From Eudromia elegans (taxonomy: Eukaryota; Chordata; Aves; Tinamiformes; Tinamidae): a stretch of DNA of 64,000 bases. The translations under genes and the position numbers were made by a program. Positions 12,609-47,752 of the stretch are shown here, piece after piece (position 1 is the first letter of the stretch; each line of letters begins with the position of its first letter). Location: NCBI GenBank assembly GCA_003342815.1, contig PTEX01000295.1, positions 41,749 through 105,748 of the forward strand, in the 5' to 3' direction. Below the pieces are notes generated by a model. That model did no database searches, was not told where the DNA came from, and worked only from the letters and a program-made list of their open reading frames with translations.

Positions 12609-15600
12609 TCTATTATTTCTTTTTATTTTGTATTAATTAATCAATGTCTTTATTTAACCAATACTAATTTGACCCTGGGCATTTGAGTCCAGAGCATTTC
12701 CTTACTGGAGAAAGCTTTGCTGATGTCATGACTGCTTGGACTCTTTCCAGATCATGCCTACAGCGACAGTACGGATATGGTGAAGATCATCGTGCAGACA
12801 GTGCAGAGCCAAGACCGAGTTCTCAAGGAGCTCTTTGGTCATCTCAGGTACCAGGAAGATGCAGTTTTCAGTGTTGGTTGCTTTGAAACAAGAAAGGAGG
12901 AGAGGAACCTCTGGATTTTGGAGCCAGAAACCTTCATTCAGAGGCATACACTTCTCCCAGTAATGTTAATTCTGCTGCTTTATGTCTGTATTGAGTTTGC
13001 ACTTTTTTAAAAATCATAACCGTTGCTTTAATAGGGGACATCAGGAGGATGCACTGGCTTATATAAATATTCTTAGCATCCAAGAGGTTGCTTTGAAATG
13101 AGGCAAATTCTGCAAGCGTTTATGTTGGGATTTAGCGAACGAGATAGCACATTGACTTGTTTGTTCCTTCCAAAAGCAGGTTTCAAAATAAGTCCTTGTG
13201 AGAACTCTTGAGGTAGCAGAGTTTAGTTTATGCAGCCCAGTAGATCCCTTAAGGGAAAGCTTTTTAGCTGAGGTATGGCCTCAATAGAGGCTGCTAAATT
13301 CTGGCTGTTAAAAGTGCTGTTGCCTGGTGGCCTTTTTTAGAGTTGGGAGAGTCCAGGGGTCCTTCCAGGCTGGCAGCTCTTGCACATGCATTTTCTTGAG
13401 TCCCAGGATGGGAGCAGCTTGGCTTTGCCAAGGCGCGCTGCCGTGCAGCCTGGGGAGTAACTGTGTGTGGTGTTTTTGCCGTAGCAAACTGCTGGGCTGT
13501 AAGCAGAAGATTATTGACTTGCTTCCAAAGATCGAAGTGGCTCTAAACAACATCAAGGAAGCCGACAACTCGGTGATGCAGATGCAGGGCAAAAGACAAA
13601 GGGAAATATGGCACCTGCTGAAAATCGCTTGTGTAAGTAGTTTTTGGGCTCGCTGTTTGTCCTCCCAGTGCAGGAACCAGGGGGCATCAAATGAAGCTGT
13701 GAAGTGAAGAAGCAAGCTAAAAATGAGCAAAAAAAGAGGTGTTTTTTGTGGTAAGGAAGATGCAGAGTTTTAGAGAGCATCTAGACAAATTCATGAAAAA
13801 CAAATCCAGTAAAGGAATTTTATTAGTGTTTTTTTTTCTCTAGACTCAGAGCTCTTCTCGATCGCTGGTAAGCGCCAGTCTGGAAGGGGCAGCATCAACT
13901 CCAGCGGCCACGTGGCTCCCCCAGGGCTCATCAGGCCATGTAGCTCATCCTCTTTCATCCATGGCAGCTGCTGGCGATGGGTAAGGGCTGCAGAGAAATC
14001 GCTGTAACCACAAAGTTTCCCTCTGTGCCCGAGTTCCGTTACAAGGCCCAGAAAAATCAGGAATGCTTCCTGCAGCTGCAGTGACTTCCTAATTGTCTTC
14101 ATTGAAACGGAGGTCTGAAGTTGGGGTCCATACCAAAATAATCCATCCACTTCAACATCTGCTTCATCTTCCTCCTGCCCAAAAAAAGTCTGGTACCTCA
14201 TATGTTTACTAATGCTCTAGAAAAGGGGGCAAGAAAACAGGATTTGGGCTGAAATCTTTATTCACAAATCTTTATTCCTTCTCTGACCCCGAGCAAGTTT
14301 CACTCACCGTTCCCAACTAACCTTGTGTCATCCACCAGCTAGCACTGTGCAATGAATGTCTCGCACTTTGTGTTGTTTTATAGAATGGCTAGGGTTGGAA
14401 GGGACCTGTAGAGGTCATCTAGTCCAACCCCCCTGCACACGCAGGGTCCCCTAGAGCATGTGGCACAGGGTGATGTCCAGGCGGGTTTTGAAGATCTCCA
14501 GAGAAGGAGACTCCACCACCTCTCTGGGCAGCCTGTTCCAGGGCTCTGTCACCCTCACCGTTAAGAAATTCTTCTTCAAGTTCCTGTGGAACTTTTGGTG
14601 CCTCAATTTTTGGCCATTTCCCCTAGTTCTATCACTGGCCACCACTGAGAAGAGGCCAGCCCCCTCCTCCTCACTCCCTGTCTTGAGATATTTATATACA
14701 TTGATCAGGTCCCCTCTCAGTCTTCTCTTCTCCAGGCTGAAGAGGCCCAGCTCTCGCAGCCTTTGCTCATAGGGCAGATGTTCCAGACCCCTAATCATCT
14801 TTGTGGCCCTGCGCTGGACTCTCTCCAGCAGCTCCACATCCCTCCTGCACTGGGGAGCCCAGAACTGCACACAGTACTCGAGGTGCGGCCTCATCAGGGC
14901 TGAGTAGAGGGGCAGAATCACCTCCCTCGACCTGCTGGAGACGCTCTGCTTAATGCACCCCAGGATCCCATTGGCCTTCTTGGCCACGAGGGCACCCTGC
15001 TGCCTCATGGTCAACTTGTCGTCCACCATGACGCCCAGGTCCCTCTCTGCGGGGCTGCTCTCCAGGAGGTCGGTCCCCAGCCTGTAGGCATGTCTAGGGT
15101 TATTCCTCCCCAGGTGCAGGACCCTACACTTGCCCTTGTTGAACTTGACAACTTATCTTGACATAGTCAGTCCTATCTGAGGTGCTAAGAGACATCGGGA
15201 AAAGACCTTTTTCTCTTGTCACTTCACTAGCAATTTTGCTTTTGAACAGCCTAGCAGAGGGGAAGAAATCCTCAAGAGATCTGCAGTAGATCTGCATCGG
15301 CATTGATTTTGTGGGATACAGAGCAAGCAGTACAAATAGGGGCGTTTATTTTATCAACTAAGTGGCCATCTTGCTTTTTGGATGATAGTCAGGGGGAGAA
15401 AGGTTTTGAAGACCCACACATCTTAAACAGGCTCTTCCTGGGAACTGGTTAATTCTTCTGAAGCTCTGAGTAACCTTTTTTGCTTCCTCTTCTCTGTCTC
15501 CTCCTGCAGGGCAAATTTCCCCTCCTGAGTATTGGTCACCCTTTAAACAGGAGGGGCCTTGGTGAGCAAAGTGGCCTCAGAGCTCCACTTCAAACCACAA

Positions 15601-17210
15601 CTCCACTTTAGGAGGCACCATATGGGGAGTTAAGACACCTAAACCTCCCGGGGAGCAGGCAGACATTTCGTACCCCATTCTACTGTGCTCACTTCCCAGT
15701 TTCTGTAATGGCTGAATTTCAGTGTGATTTGTGCAGTTGCTGTGTAAGGAAGGAGCAAAATCCACCCTGCCAAGGCGGAGAGCCGGTGAGGCCGTCATCC
15801 CACAGCGTGTTACTACTTTGGGCTCTCAGGGCAACTCCTGCAATCGCAGAAATCTCTCGCAACTTCATTCTTCATCCTGTGCAAAGCCAACTGATGGTGG
15901 TGTTGGTTTCTGTTTCCCATCTGTCTTATGCCTTCCCTGCAGAGAAGCGTTTGCCCACGTGATAGAAGAGAATCTAAATTATCTCGACCTCTTCAGCAGT
16001 ATCTTGCAGGAAGCAAGACAGGAGCAGAGCAACAGCATGATGGTGAGTCTGTCGATTGTATGTTGAGGACCATGATTTTTTAAAGAGTCATAATGGGGTC
16101 CTCTGGGGCTGTGGAGAACTCCTGAAATAGCATTATTCGCGGTGATGCAAGTTGCTGTGTCTGGCATGTGACGTGCGTCATCCCCCCAGGACTCTACTAA
16201 CAAACTGGTCCTTCTAGAAAGTAGCGCTTGGTTAGTAAAAAAGGTCGGCTGAGGGCTCTTCCGGACGGGTTGGGCTCCTCTTTCCGGGGATCCTGCTCTG
16301 CAAACTGCTCACTCCTTCAGCTAGGAGGTTCTCACTCGGATCCCAGCACTGACGCGGGTGCAGCCCTCCACTTCCAGAGTCCTTGCCTGACTATTAAACA
16401 AAGCTCCTCTTGGGAAAAAACGTGGGGATTTTAAGTGCTTTTATTTATTTATTTTTTAACAAATGGGTGTTGGAAAGAGGAAGAAATGACGACAGAAGAT
16501 CGTGATTCTTCAGACGTTTTGGAGCAATGCGAAATGCCAGTGTAACTTGGGTTTCTAGAAAGCTTTCCATGTATCTCCTTAGGGACAACTTCTCTTCTGC
16601 TAGGATAAAGGATTAAGGCTTCTCTTACCAATTTATAGCTGCTTAAACAATGGGGAACAAAGGCTTGCAGGAGAGGTAGTTGATGAGAGGAAGTTCTTAG
16701 GCTTTGTAAATAACATTTCCACGTTTTAATTCCTGAGCATTCAAATATTGTGGCGTCTGTGAATTTTAGTAAACCAAGGGAGCGCTTGCTGGAGTGAGGA
16801 AGCTGTTCTGGGTGGCAGCAGAGACTGATTGCAATTATTGGCACTTGCAGACAACCCCATCCCAGCGAGGGATGAGTAATAATAACAAGGGGCAAAGGAA
16901 ATGAGCCTCCAAGAGAAGGCAAAGCAATTGTATAAGGGGGAAGAAGAGCCTGAATTGTGCACAGCCCGGCTTTGAGCTGTTGGTTGAGGGTTCTCACTCA
17001 CTTCTGCTTGTATCTGATAATCCCTTCCCGCCCTGCCTGGTTTGCTGCTTCCTGAGGAGAAAGAAACTGGAAGCCATGGAGGCTGATAAATAAAGACGGG
17101 TGCTGCGGGGCCATGGGGCTGGTGCCGGCACTACCCCCTGCACTGCCCTTCAGCTCTTCCTGTTCCCCTTCCAGAGCCTTGAGAGCCTCGACTGGAGCTG
17201 GCTGAAGTAG
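61..17210 (+). CDS. CHUK: CHUK (IKK-alpha), 20 coding exons, 5'-partial
   Basis: Serine/threonine kinase of the IkappaB kinase complex. It phosphorylates IkappaB and p100 in canonical and non-canonical NF-kappaB signalling and acts in cytoplasm and nucleus. Exons: 61-155, 635-749, 1818-1887, 3550-3638, 4026-4115, 4390-4514, 5590-5697, 6108-6243, 6780-6974, 7082-7184, 7989-8112, 8559-8710, 9054-9115, 11161-11270, 12200-12249, 12751-12847, 13485-13632, 13844-13980, 15943-16042, 17175-17210 (stop TAG). All junctions are GT-AG and phases agree: 713 residues plus stop. Human IKK-alpha has 745, so about 35 N-terminal residues (first coding exon with the glycine loop) lie left of the window. It is IKK-alpha rather than IKK-beta by residue identity along its whole length and by the ERLIN1 neighbour. 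No frameshift or stop interrupts it. Confidence 0.97.
2233..2430 (-). mobile_element. CR1 LINE 3'-end fragment
   Basis: On the + strand this begins tcatagaatgcttaaggttg and continues with gaagggacctccagaggtcatc, the reverse complement of an avian CR1 3' end. The match to the CR1 copies at 9785 and 14377 continues through gagactccaccacctctctgggcagcc, then fades near 2430. It is a 5'-truncated, antisense fragment in CHUK intron 1888-3549. Confidence 0.9.
6780..7184 (+). other. CHUK: CHUK ubiquitin-like domain exons
   Basis: Exons 6780-6974 and 7082-7184 encode the ubiquitin-like domain that follows the kinase domain in IKK proteins and helps substrate positioning. The segment from [12 protein letters not shown] through [10 protein letters not shown] to [16 protein letters not shown] is close to human IKK-alpha. 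Differences such as [10 protein letters not shown] are conservative. The two exons are joined in phase across a 107-bp intron, one of the shortest in the gene. Confidence 0.93.
9785..10858 (+). mobile_element. CR1 LINE, 5'-truncated, with partial reverse transcriptase
   Basis: Non-LTR retrotransposon 3' half in sense orientation inside CHUK intron 9116-11160. A long open frame at 9864-10778 encodes the end of the reverse transcriptase. It contains [12 protein letters not shown] (the YxDD-type catalytic motif), [15 protein letters not shown] and LYSALV. The usual T after FADD is P here. Near 9935 the upstream VLGPV frame and the downstream FINDLDEG frame do not join, so a small indel has broken the domain. 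The 3' end carries the tandem octamer ATTCTATGATTCTATG at 10843-10858. Three bases are undetermined (N at 10343, 10354 and 10358). Confidence 0.95.
12544..12609 (+). repeat. (TTA)n microsatellite, about 22 units
   Basis: An uninterrupted trinucleotide array in CHUK intron 12250-12750, flanked by imperfect TTTC/TATT units. It is likely to be length-polymorphic. No coding effect is expected. Confidence 0.95.
14377..15157 (-). mobile_element. CR1 LINE, antisense copy
   Basis: A second CR1 copy, inverted relative to the one at 9785-10858, lies in CHUK intron 13981-15942. The minus-strand frame 15029-14451 is open for 192 residues and aligns end to end with the C-terminal part of the other copy, with about 15 differences by eye. 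The homology stops abruptly at about 15157 inside the LMKFNKG-coding region, as expected for 5' truncation. The 3' end on the + strand reads atagaatggctagggttgga. Confidence 0.94.
17089..17094 (+). terminator. Intronic AATAAA in the last CHUK intron
   Basis: A canonical poly(A) hexamer lies in intron 16043-17174, 81 bp before the last coding exon. If it were used, the transcript would read from exon 15943-16042 into the intron and stop at 16066 after MVSLSIVC, losing LDWSWL. The motif is seen. Its use is inference. Confidence 0.35.
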
Positions 17211-17525
17211 CGCCGGGAGCGGAGCCCACGCGCGGAGCCGCCACGCGCGGAGCCGCCCGGCCTCGCCGAGCGGAGGCGGCGGCGGCCGCGGGTGCCCGCA
17301 GCGGGCGGCGCCGCCCGCGCCTCAGCCGGGGAAGCGGCCTCCATGTCAGGCCGGGGCGGGGAGGGGGCGCAACATGGCGGCCTCGGCCCCCGCTCGCGTT
17401 CCCTCCCCCACCCCCCGCTCATACTGTGTGTATTATGTAAAATGTATGTGTATATTTATATATATAAATAGAGACGCGTATTTTGAAGGGAACGGCCTTT
17501 AATAAACATCGCGAGGACCCTCCCT
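17211..17525 (+). other. CHUK: CHUK 3'UTR with poly(A) signal 17501-17506
   Basis: After the TAG stop the UTR is first extremely GC-rich, including a repeated unit of the type CACGCGCGGAGCCGC near 17228-17262. It then turns AT-rich at 17420-17470 (TATATAAATAG). The canonical signal AATAAA lies at 17501-17506, so cleavage is expected about 10-25 bp further on. The GC-rich part also carries a YY1-type motif and may be promoter DNA of ERLIN1 at the same time. Confidence 0.8.
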
Positions 17526-17592
17526 CCTGCTGCGTCTCCCTTTATGGCGGGCGGAAGGGGAGGGCCTCACTCCGCCTTGCTGCCCCCTCCCC

Positions 17593-17617
17593 GTTGCCAG
17601 GCAACGGCGCGATGACG
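17593..17617 (+). promoter_or_regulatory. RFX X-box followed by CRE-like site
   Basis: GTTGCC-A-GGCAAC is a perfect inverted repeat with a one-base spacer and fits the RFX X-box consensus (GTNRCC, short spacer, RGYAAC). TGACG follows eight bases later. It is placed about 275 bp before the ERLIN1 ATG and about 90 bp after the CHUK poly(A) signal, which points to ERLIN1 as its target. Confidence 0.6.
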
Positions 17618-17793
17618 CCATCGCGTGGCAGGCGGGGGGAGGAGGGGCGGGGCGTGCGCGTGCGCGGCGGGGAGGGCGAGGGGCCGCGGCCCGCACGTGG
17701 GCGCGCGCGGCGGCCGCAGGTACCGGAGCGGGGGGCGGGGCGGGGGCGGCCGCTGGTGCCGCCTCAGGGCGCTGGGGCGAGGGGCGGGGCGGC

Positions 17794-17837
17794 CGTTGCC
17801 GCCCCCACCGGCCGCCGTTGCCGCCCCCACCGGCCGC
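17794..17837 (+). repeat. 22-bp tandem duplication in ERLIN1 5' region
   Basis: The unit CGTTGCCGCCCCCACCGGCC plus GC occurs twice in direct succession just before the ERLIN1 start, followed by more GCC repeats. It is probably 5'UTR or core-promoter sequence. Confidence 0.8.
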
Positions 17838-17871
17838 CGCCGCCGCCCCTAGCGCGCTCGCGCCGCGGGCG

Positions 17872-17877
17872 ATGTGA
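17872..17877 (+). promoter_or_regulatory. Start-stop upstream ORF (ATG TGA) before ERLIN1
   Basis: ATGTGA is a minimal upstream ORF: an initiation codon directly followed by a stop. It has G at -3 and T at +4 (moderate context). Its stop ends two bases before the ERLIN1 ATG, and the A of its TGA is the -3 A of that ATG. Such elements can stall or recycle scanning ribosomes. An effect on ERLIN1 is inference. Confidence 0.6.
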
Positions 17878-17879
17878 GG

Positions 17880-29795
<11,916 letters not shown>

Positions 29796-32700
29796 CAAGA
29801 GGCAGAAAGGTCCCTGGAAGAGCTCAGCAGCCAGCCTGGCTGTGGATGGGGATCACCCTGTGCTGGTGGGGCGGATGCAGCACCTGCGTGGACATCTTGC
29901 AGAGCGGTGGCAGTTGGGTTGATTTTTCTTCTAGCAACTTATTGCAAGTGCTCTGCCCCTTCCATTTCTTCCCCTATTAAATTGGTGCTTCCAAATGAGG
30001 GATAATCCTGTACTAACATACCTATACTGGAATATTAAAAAGACAGAAACCAGGAAAGCCTTCCACGGTAGGTGCAATTCTTTAGCAAAGCAGTACCTTT
30101 GGGACAAGAGATGTAGCTTTTGAGTGCGACGCGGCTGCTCGTTCCTCTGCCCTCGAAACTGAGGCTGAGCAAAGATGGTTCCTTCCTCCTGCCAATGAAG
30201 CTTCACTCTGTGGACCCTGAGGCAGGTTCTGTCAACACTTAACTCCTCGAGGACCCAAGGAGGCTGTGCTCTGGTTTGTGGAGACCAGAAATGAGTGATT
30301 TGGTTTGGAGCAGATTCTTTGAATAGGATCTGTGTAGCCATAACCTTTTTTTCTTCCCTGTAGGCAGTGGAACTAGATAACATGGACTCAACATGAGCAA
30401 CCTCTAACAGGCTTTAGTAAATTCCCTCCTCCAAACAAGAGCCTTATGCTGGCTTGTCATGAGTGGTTGTAGGATGCTTCACATGGGCAACGAGTCTCCC
30501 TGTGCACCCTCAAACAGGATTCAGAAGGCGTGCAGCACCTCGGAGCAGCTGATGGGCAGGAAAGGGGCCCTGACTTCGAAATCTGTGCTCGGACCTCAGC
30601 CCCGCTCTAGGTCTCCTCACTATGGAAAGGGTGCTGGATTTTCACCACTCTGCCTTGCAGGCAAAGGGAAGAGAGAAGAGTGAGGAGAGAGATGCAAGAT
30701 AACCCTTGGGGCAGAGGGAAGGAGTCTCAGTATTATCCCATTTATTCCGATGGCTTCCTTCCATTATGGACCACTGCCAGGCAGAGAATAGGATACCAGA
30801 AGAAGAGGGAAATTGCCCTGTGAAATTCCATGTTCATCCTCAAGCATTTGGAATGCAGAGTCCCTCACCAGTCCTACAGCCACTGGCCAGGCTTTGTTGT
30901 GCCACAGGGCTTTTGCTCACACACCAGGCTGGCAGGGTAACCCTTACTCCTGGCATGCATCCTCTAGTAGCTATTCCCTGCTTCCCATGCTCTACTGTGG
31001 GGTAAGAGGAGAAAAAGGGTGAATTCCTTGGAGGGAAAAATGAGAGTAGGTGAAATCGGTTGGTGACCCTCTTTCTTCCCCTCTTCCCTGCTTCCTTGTG
31101 CCTGCCAGGACCCATGCTGCTTTCTCTAACTGGTGTCTCCGTGTGTTCTGTGACAAGCCCAGGAGATGGTGAATGAAGGAGCGTGTGGCAGGGGCCAGGT
31201 CTGGAAAGCCATGCCCCTGGCTAGGAGCACAACAGCCCTGCCTGCCTCTCCAAGCAGTGCATGTTCAGAGACCGCCTCTTCTCCGTGAGCTTGCATGGCT
31301 GTGTGTGCCTGCTGATTTTCTGTCTCGTCTGGTGCAGCCAGGCGAAGTGCTCAGCAGTTCACCAGGAAGGGCAGCTGCTGGTGACTCACTCGGAAGCCAG
31401 TATTGAGCCCCGGACGAGCAGCTTGTGCTTCGCGTTTATTAACAGTTTGTGCACTCTGGGCCTTTCAGTGCTAATGTTGCACCCCATGTGGCTTGTTTGA
31501 CTTAGAGGATGACGGTGTCTCCCCTAAAGGGAAGGTTCAGGAACACAGTCCCAAAGTGCTTTACTCCATCTCAGCTCCTGCCGTTGCCGTCTCTCCTCCA
31601 TCTCTGGGGCAGAGTGGGGATGTTTTGACCCTTTCTTTCTCGCTTTGCTGCCAGCCTGCTTGGGCATCAATGCCCAAGGGGCGTGCGGAGCGCTTGGGGT
31701 GAGAGGCTGGAGGAAAGATGCCTGCAGCATGTGGTGCCCACCTCTAGCAGGCAGATGGATCATGGAGCAGTCCTGCACATTCAAACCAGCCCCTGCAGCT
31801 GGGCTATTGTGGAAGGAACTCTGGGTTTTCCGTGCCGAAAGGGTGAGCTCCTGGGTTGGAGTGGTGGTGCTAAAACCCCCAGTGTGATTTTCAGCAAAGG
31901 CTGCAAGACTAGGCAGTGTGTTTCGTAGCTGTGGTACTTGAGGTGTCTCCTGGGAGCTTTTGGTTAGCAAGATTCCCTCTCCCGTGTGGGGAAGGCTTTG
32001 AGGAGTTGGTGGAGTTGCATTGTCAATGCTCCAGCCCTGTGGGTTCAATTTTGAGTTCAACCGTATGCTTTTTGAAAACCAAAACCTCCCTGGAGAGCGT
32101 GTAGCCACTTTCCCATGTCATACGTGCTGGTGTGTGATCTCGGGGCCTGGCGAGCAGCCCCGGCCCTCATCTCGAGGGGAGAGGTGTCCTGCCCAGGCTG
32201 GTGGAGGCAGCGCTTGTGTGGCAGAGCCGCAGCATTGCGGAAGGGCGGCTCTGTCTCGGAGAGGAGGGGCCTGGGCTGGGTGCTAGCGATGACCAGTGTC
32301 AGTCTATGGAGATTAAACTGTGTCCAGGGGGACAGGGTAGCTGGAGTGAACCTAGAAGTGCCAGGAAGCCAGGGTTCAGTCTGTATCTTCTGCCTCCATC
32401 TCCTGCCTGACACGCTGCCGTGGCCCCGAGTCCTGCAGCAGCGTTTGCAGCTGCCCAGTGCCTTGTGCAGAAGGCTCCTCTGTCTGCCTTGGATGCTGCA
32501 GCCATGGGGACAGCGCTTCAGATGTCCCCAAAGCTGTGTGACATATCCAGGCAGCCCATGAGCGTGGGTTTCTTAGCCCCTTCAGCTGGGTGTTGCTTCT
32601 CTCCAAGCTTGGAGAATGCAGGTGCACCTGAATCCTGGTTCTGAACTGTTTTCTCTCTGTTCCAAGGGCCTATGCGCGCTCTCTTTTTTTTAAGGGTTTG

Positions 32701-32810
32701 CCACTGGATCAGCACCTTCTCTAAGGAAACACGATACATATGTTCAAGTTTACAGTGCACAGTGTTACATTCTTTTGATAAAATAGAATAAAGTTATTTT
32801 GCTACCACTT
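29796..32810 (+). other. ERLIN1: ERLIN1 3'UTR (short and long forms possible)
   Basis: No coding exon was recognised after the TGA. Variant poly(A) signals ATTAAA occur at 29976-29981 and 30034-30039, which would give a UTR of about 0.2 kb. A canonical AATAAA stands at 32787-32792, which would give about 3 kb. I take the distal site as the end of the gene because no other + strand gene lies between. Reading frames in this stretch look like chance openings. Confidence 0.6.
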
Positions 32811-33349
32811 CCTCTCTGACTTTGCGTCTCCGTGTCCAGCTGTGCGTGTCTGCAGTAGCCGCGGAGGGCGAGGCGGGAGCCGCGCGCGCATCCCGGGCCT
32901 TCCCGGGCTCGGGGTGGTTGCAGCTGCCGTACCGCAGGTGCAGACTTGTGCTTGGGTAGCGCGAGGCGCTCGAGGGTGCCTGGCTCTGCACAGGAAGGCA
33001 AGCGGACCTGCTCAGCAGCCCCTCTGTCCCAGGCCTCAGCGTGCGGAGGGGCCTCAGCGTGCGGAGGCCCTTTGTGTCCTAGTCCCAGCGAGCACGTTAG
33101 TAGGGCTCCTTTCTACTCCAGCCAGGGTTTTGGAGACAGGTGTTTCTGCTGGCTGGGAGCTCTTGTGGCCCTCAGAGCAACGAGAAGGTCCAGGCTCTGC
33201 TTGGCAGGGAGGAAGTGCAGTTTGTTGCTGTGTTTTCTCCCTACAAGGCCCTCAGGCAGGAGGAAGGGACAAGCATGAGGCATGCCCGAGGACTGCAAAC
33301 CCTTGCCCGTGCTACTCCCACCCCTGAGAAAAACAGCCCAGAACACTGG
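32811..33349. other. ERLIN1/ADAM8 convergent intergenic gap
   Basis: About 540 bp separate the distal ERLIN1 signal from the ADAM8 poly(A) signal on the other strand. The gap is GC-rich near 32850-33070 and holds a short tandem duplication of cctcagcgtgcggagg around 33034-33068. No gene was seen. Confidence 0.6.
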
Positions 33350-34195
33350 TTACTTCCAGTCTTTATTTGTATAAAAGCCTCCAACTTGAATGATATCAAA
33401 AGAGAGAGGACCAGTTTCACAATGAATGGCTCAAACTGATCATAAAAAGGGTCATAGATTAATGACTGTGGTGAAAACACCCAGGAAATTTCCTTCTAGG
33501 AAAAGAGTTGAGTGATAATGGAAAAAAAAAATAATGCTGGGGACTGGCCACAATGAACCCGCATGTGGCTTGGACCTGCCAAGGCCTGGAGCAAGACGCA
33601 ACTGTACCGCGGTTGCAGTACTGGGGTACTGTGGAAGGTGCAGGGGCTGTCCCCATGTCAGGCTCTGTCCCCATGTGGAGGGCTCTGAGACCAGCCAGGC
33701 TGCGTGTACTCCTTGCCGTGGGCCCGGCAGGGAAGGCCTGCGATGAGCGGGAGCTCTGGGGAACCTCACCTCGGGGTCCATGTGGGCCAGGCAGGAGCCA
33801 CCACGCGGGGCACCGAGAGGAGCCAGGGTCCAGGCAGCCCTGTCGCAACTGAAAACCAGAGCCAGGCCACGAGGAGCTTGTTGGAGAAGGGCAACAAGAA
33901 AGAAAATATAAAAATAATCTAGTTGGGAATTTTCCTGAAGTTTGGGATTTTCCAGTCTTGGCACTGTCCGTGTTCCTAGTCTCTCCTGATAAGTGTGAGA
34001 TCCCAGCTCGTGACTGTTCCTGGTCAAGCCATAAAGCTAAAGGTCTCTTAAGGCACAGACATATGTAAATGCCGGAGGCCTCAAGGGAAGGGCCGGCAAG
34101 TGATTCAAGTACCATTGAAACAAGACGTGGACGCTCTTGCTGTCCCACCCCAAGCACCAGCAACTCCTGCATGGCCCTGGTGGATGCAGCGTGGG
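33350..34195 (-). other. ADAM8: ADAM8 3'UTR with poly(A) signal
   Basis: On the minus strand AATAAA lies at 33367-33362 (TTTATT on +), about 830 bp after the ADAM8 stop. The UTR carries no coding exon I recognise. The exact cleavage site is not visible. Confidence 0.7.

Positions 34196-47752
<13,557 letters not shown>

Larger units (their letters stand above)
7989..13632 (+). other. CHUK: CHUK scaffold/dimerisation domain exons
   Basis: Exons 7989-8112, 8559-8710, 9054-9115, 11161-11270, 12200-12249, 12751-12847 and 13485-13632 encode the long helical scaffold-dimerisation domain, including the leucine-zipper-like region. Recognisable stretches are [55 protein letters not shown] and [13 protein letters not shown]. 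The 2.0-kb intron 9116-11160 holds a CR1 copy, and intron 12250-12750 holds a TTA microsatellite. The reading frame is uninterrupted. Confidence 0.93.
750..16042 (+). other. CHUK intronic DNA without other recognised genes
   Basis: The introns longer than about 300 bp are 156-634, 750-1817, 1888-3549, 3639-4025, 4515-5589, 5698-6107, 6244-6779, 7185-7988, 8113-8558, 8711-9053, 9116-11160, 11271-12199, 12250-12750, 12848-13484, 13981-15942 and 16043-17174. Apart from the CR1 copies and the TTA array listed separately, I see only ordinary AT-rich intron sequence with poly(T) tracts near acceptors. No independent gene, RNA gene or splice-supported exon was recognised in them. Confidence 0.6.
13844..17210 (+). 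other. CHUK: CHUK C-terminal exons with NEMO-binding motif
   Basis: Exon 13844-13980 encodes the divergent serine/proline-rich linker. Exon 15943-16042 encodes VIEENLNYL to SNSMM. The final 36-nt coding segment at 17175-17210 encodes [11 protein letters not shown] and a TAG stop. LDWSWL is the NEMO-binding core shared by IKK-alpha and IKK-beta. Human IKK-alpha ends MMNLDWSWLTE, so the bird ending differs by SLES before the motif and by a K at the end. The intron before exon 15943 contains a CR1 copy in antisense. Confidence 0.93.

Noticed and set aside
17874-17879. A GTG-AGG upstream extension of ERLIN1 in the same frame
   Set aside because: The family starts at MxMxQA, and the ATG at 17880 has an excellent context. 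Non-ATG initiation two codons earlier has no support.
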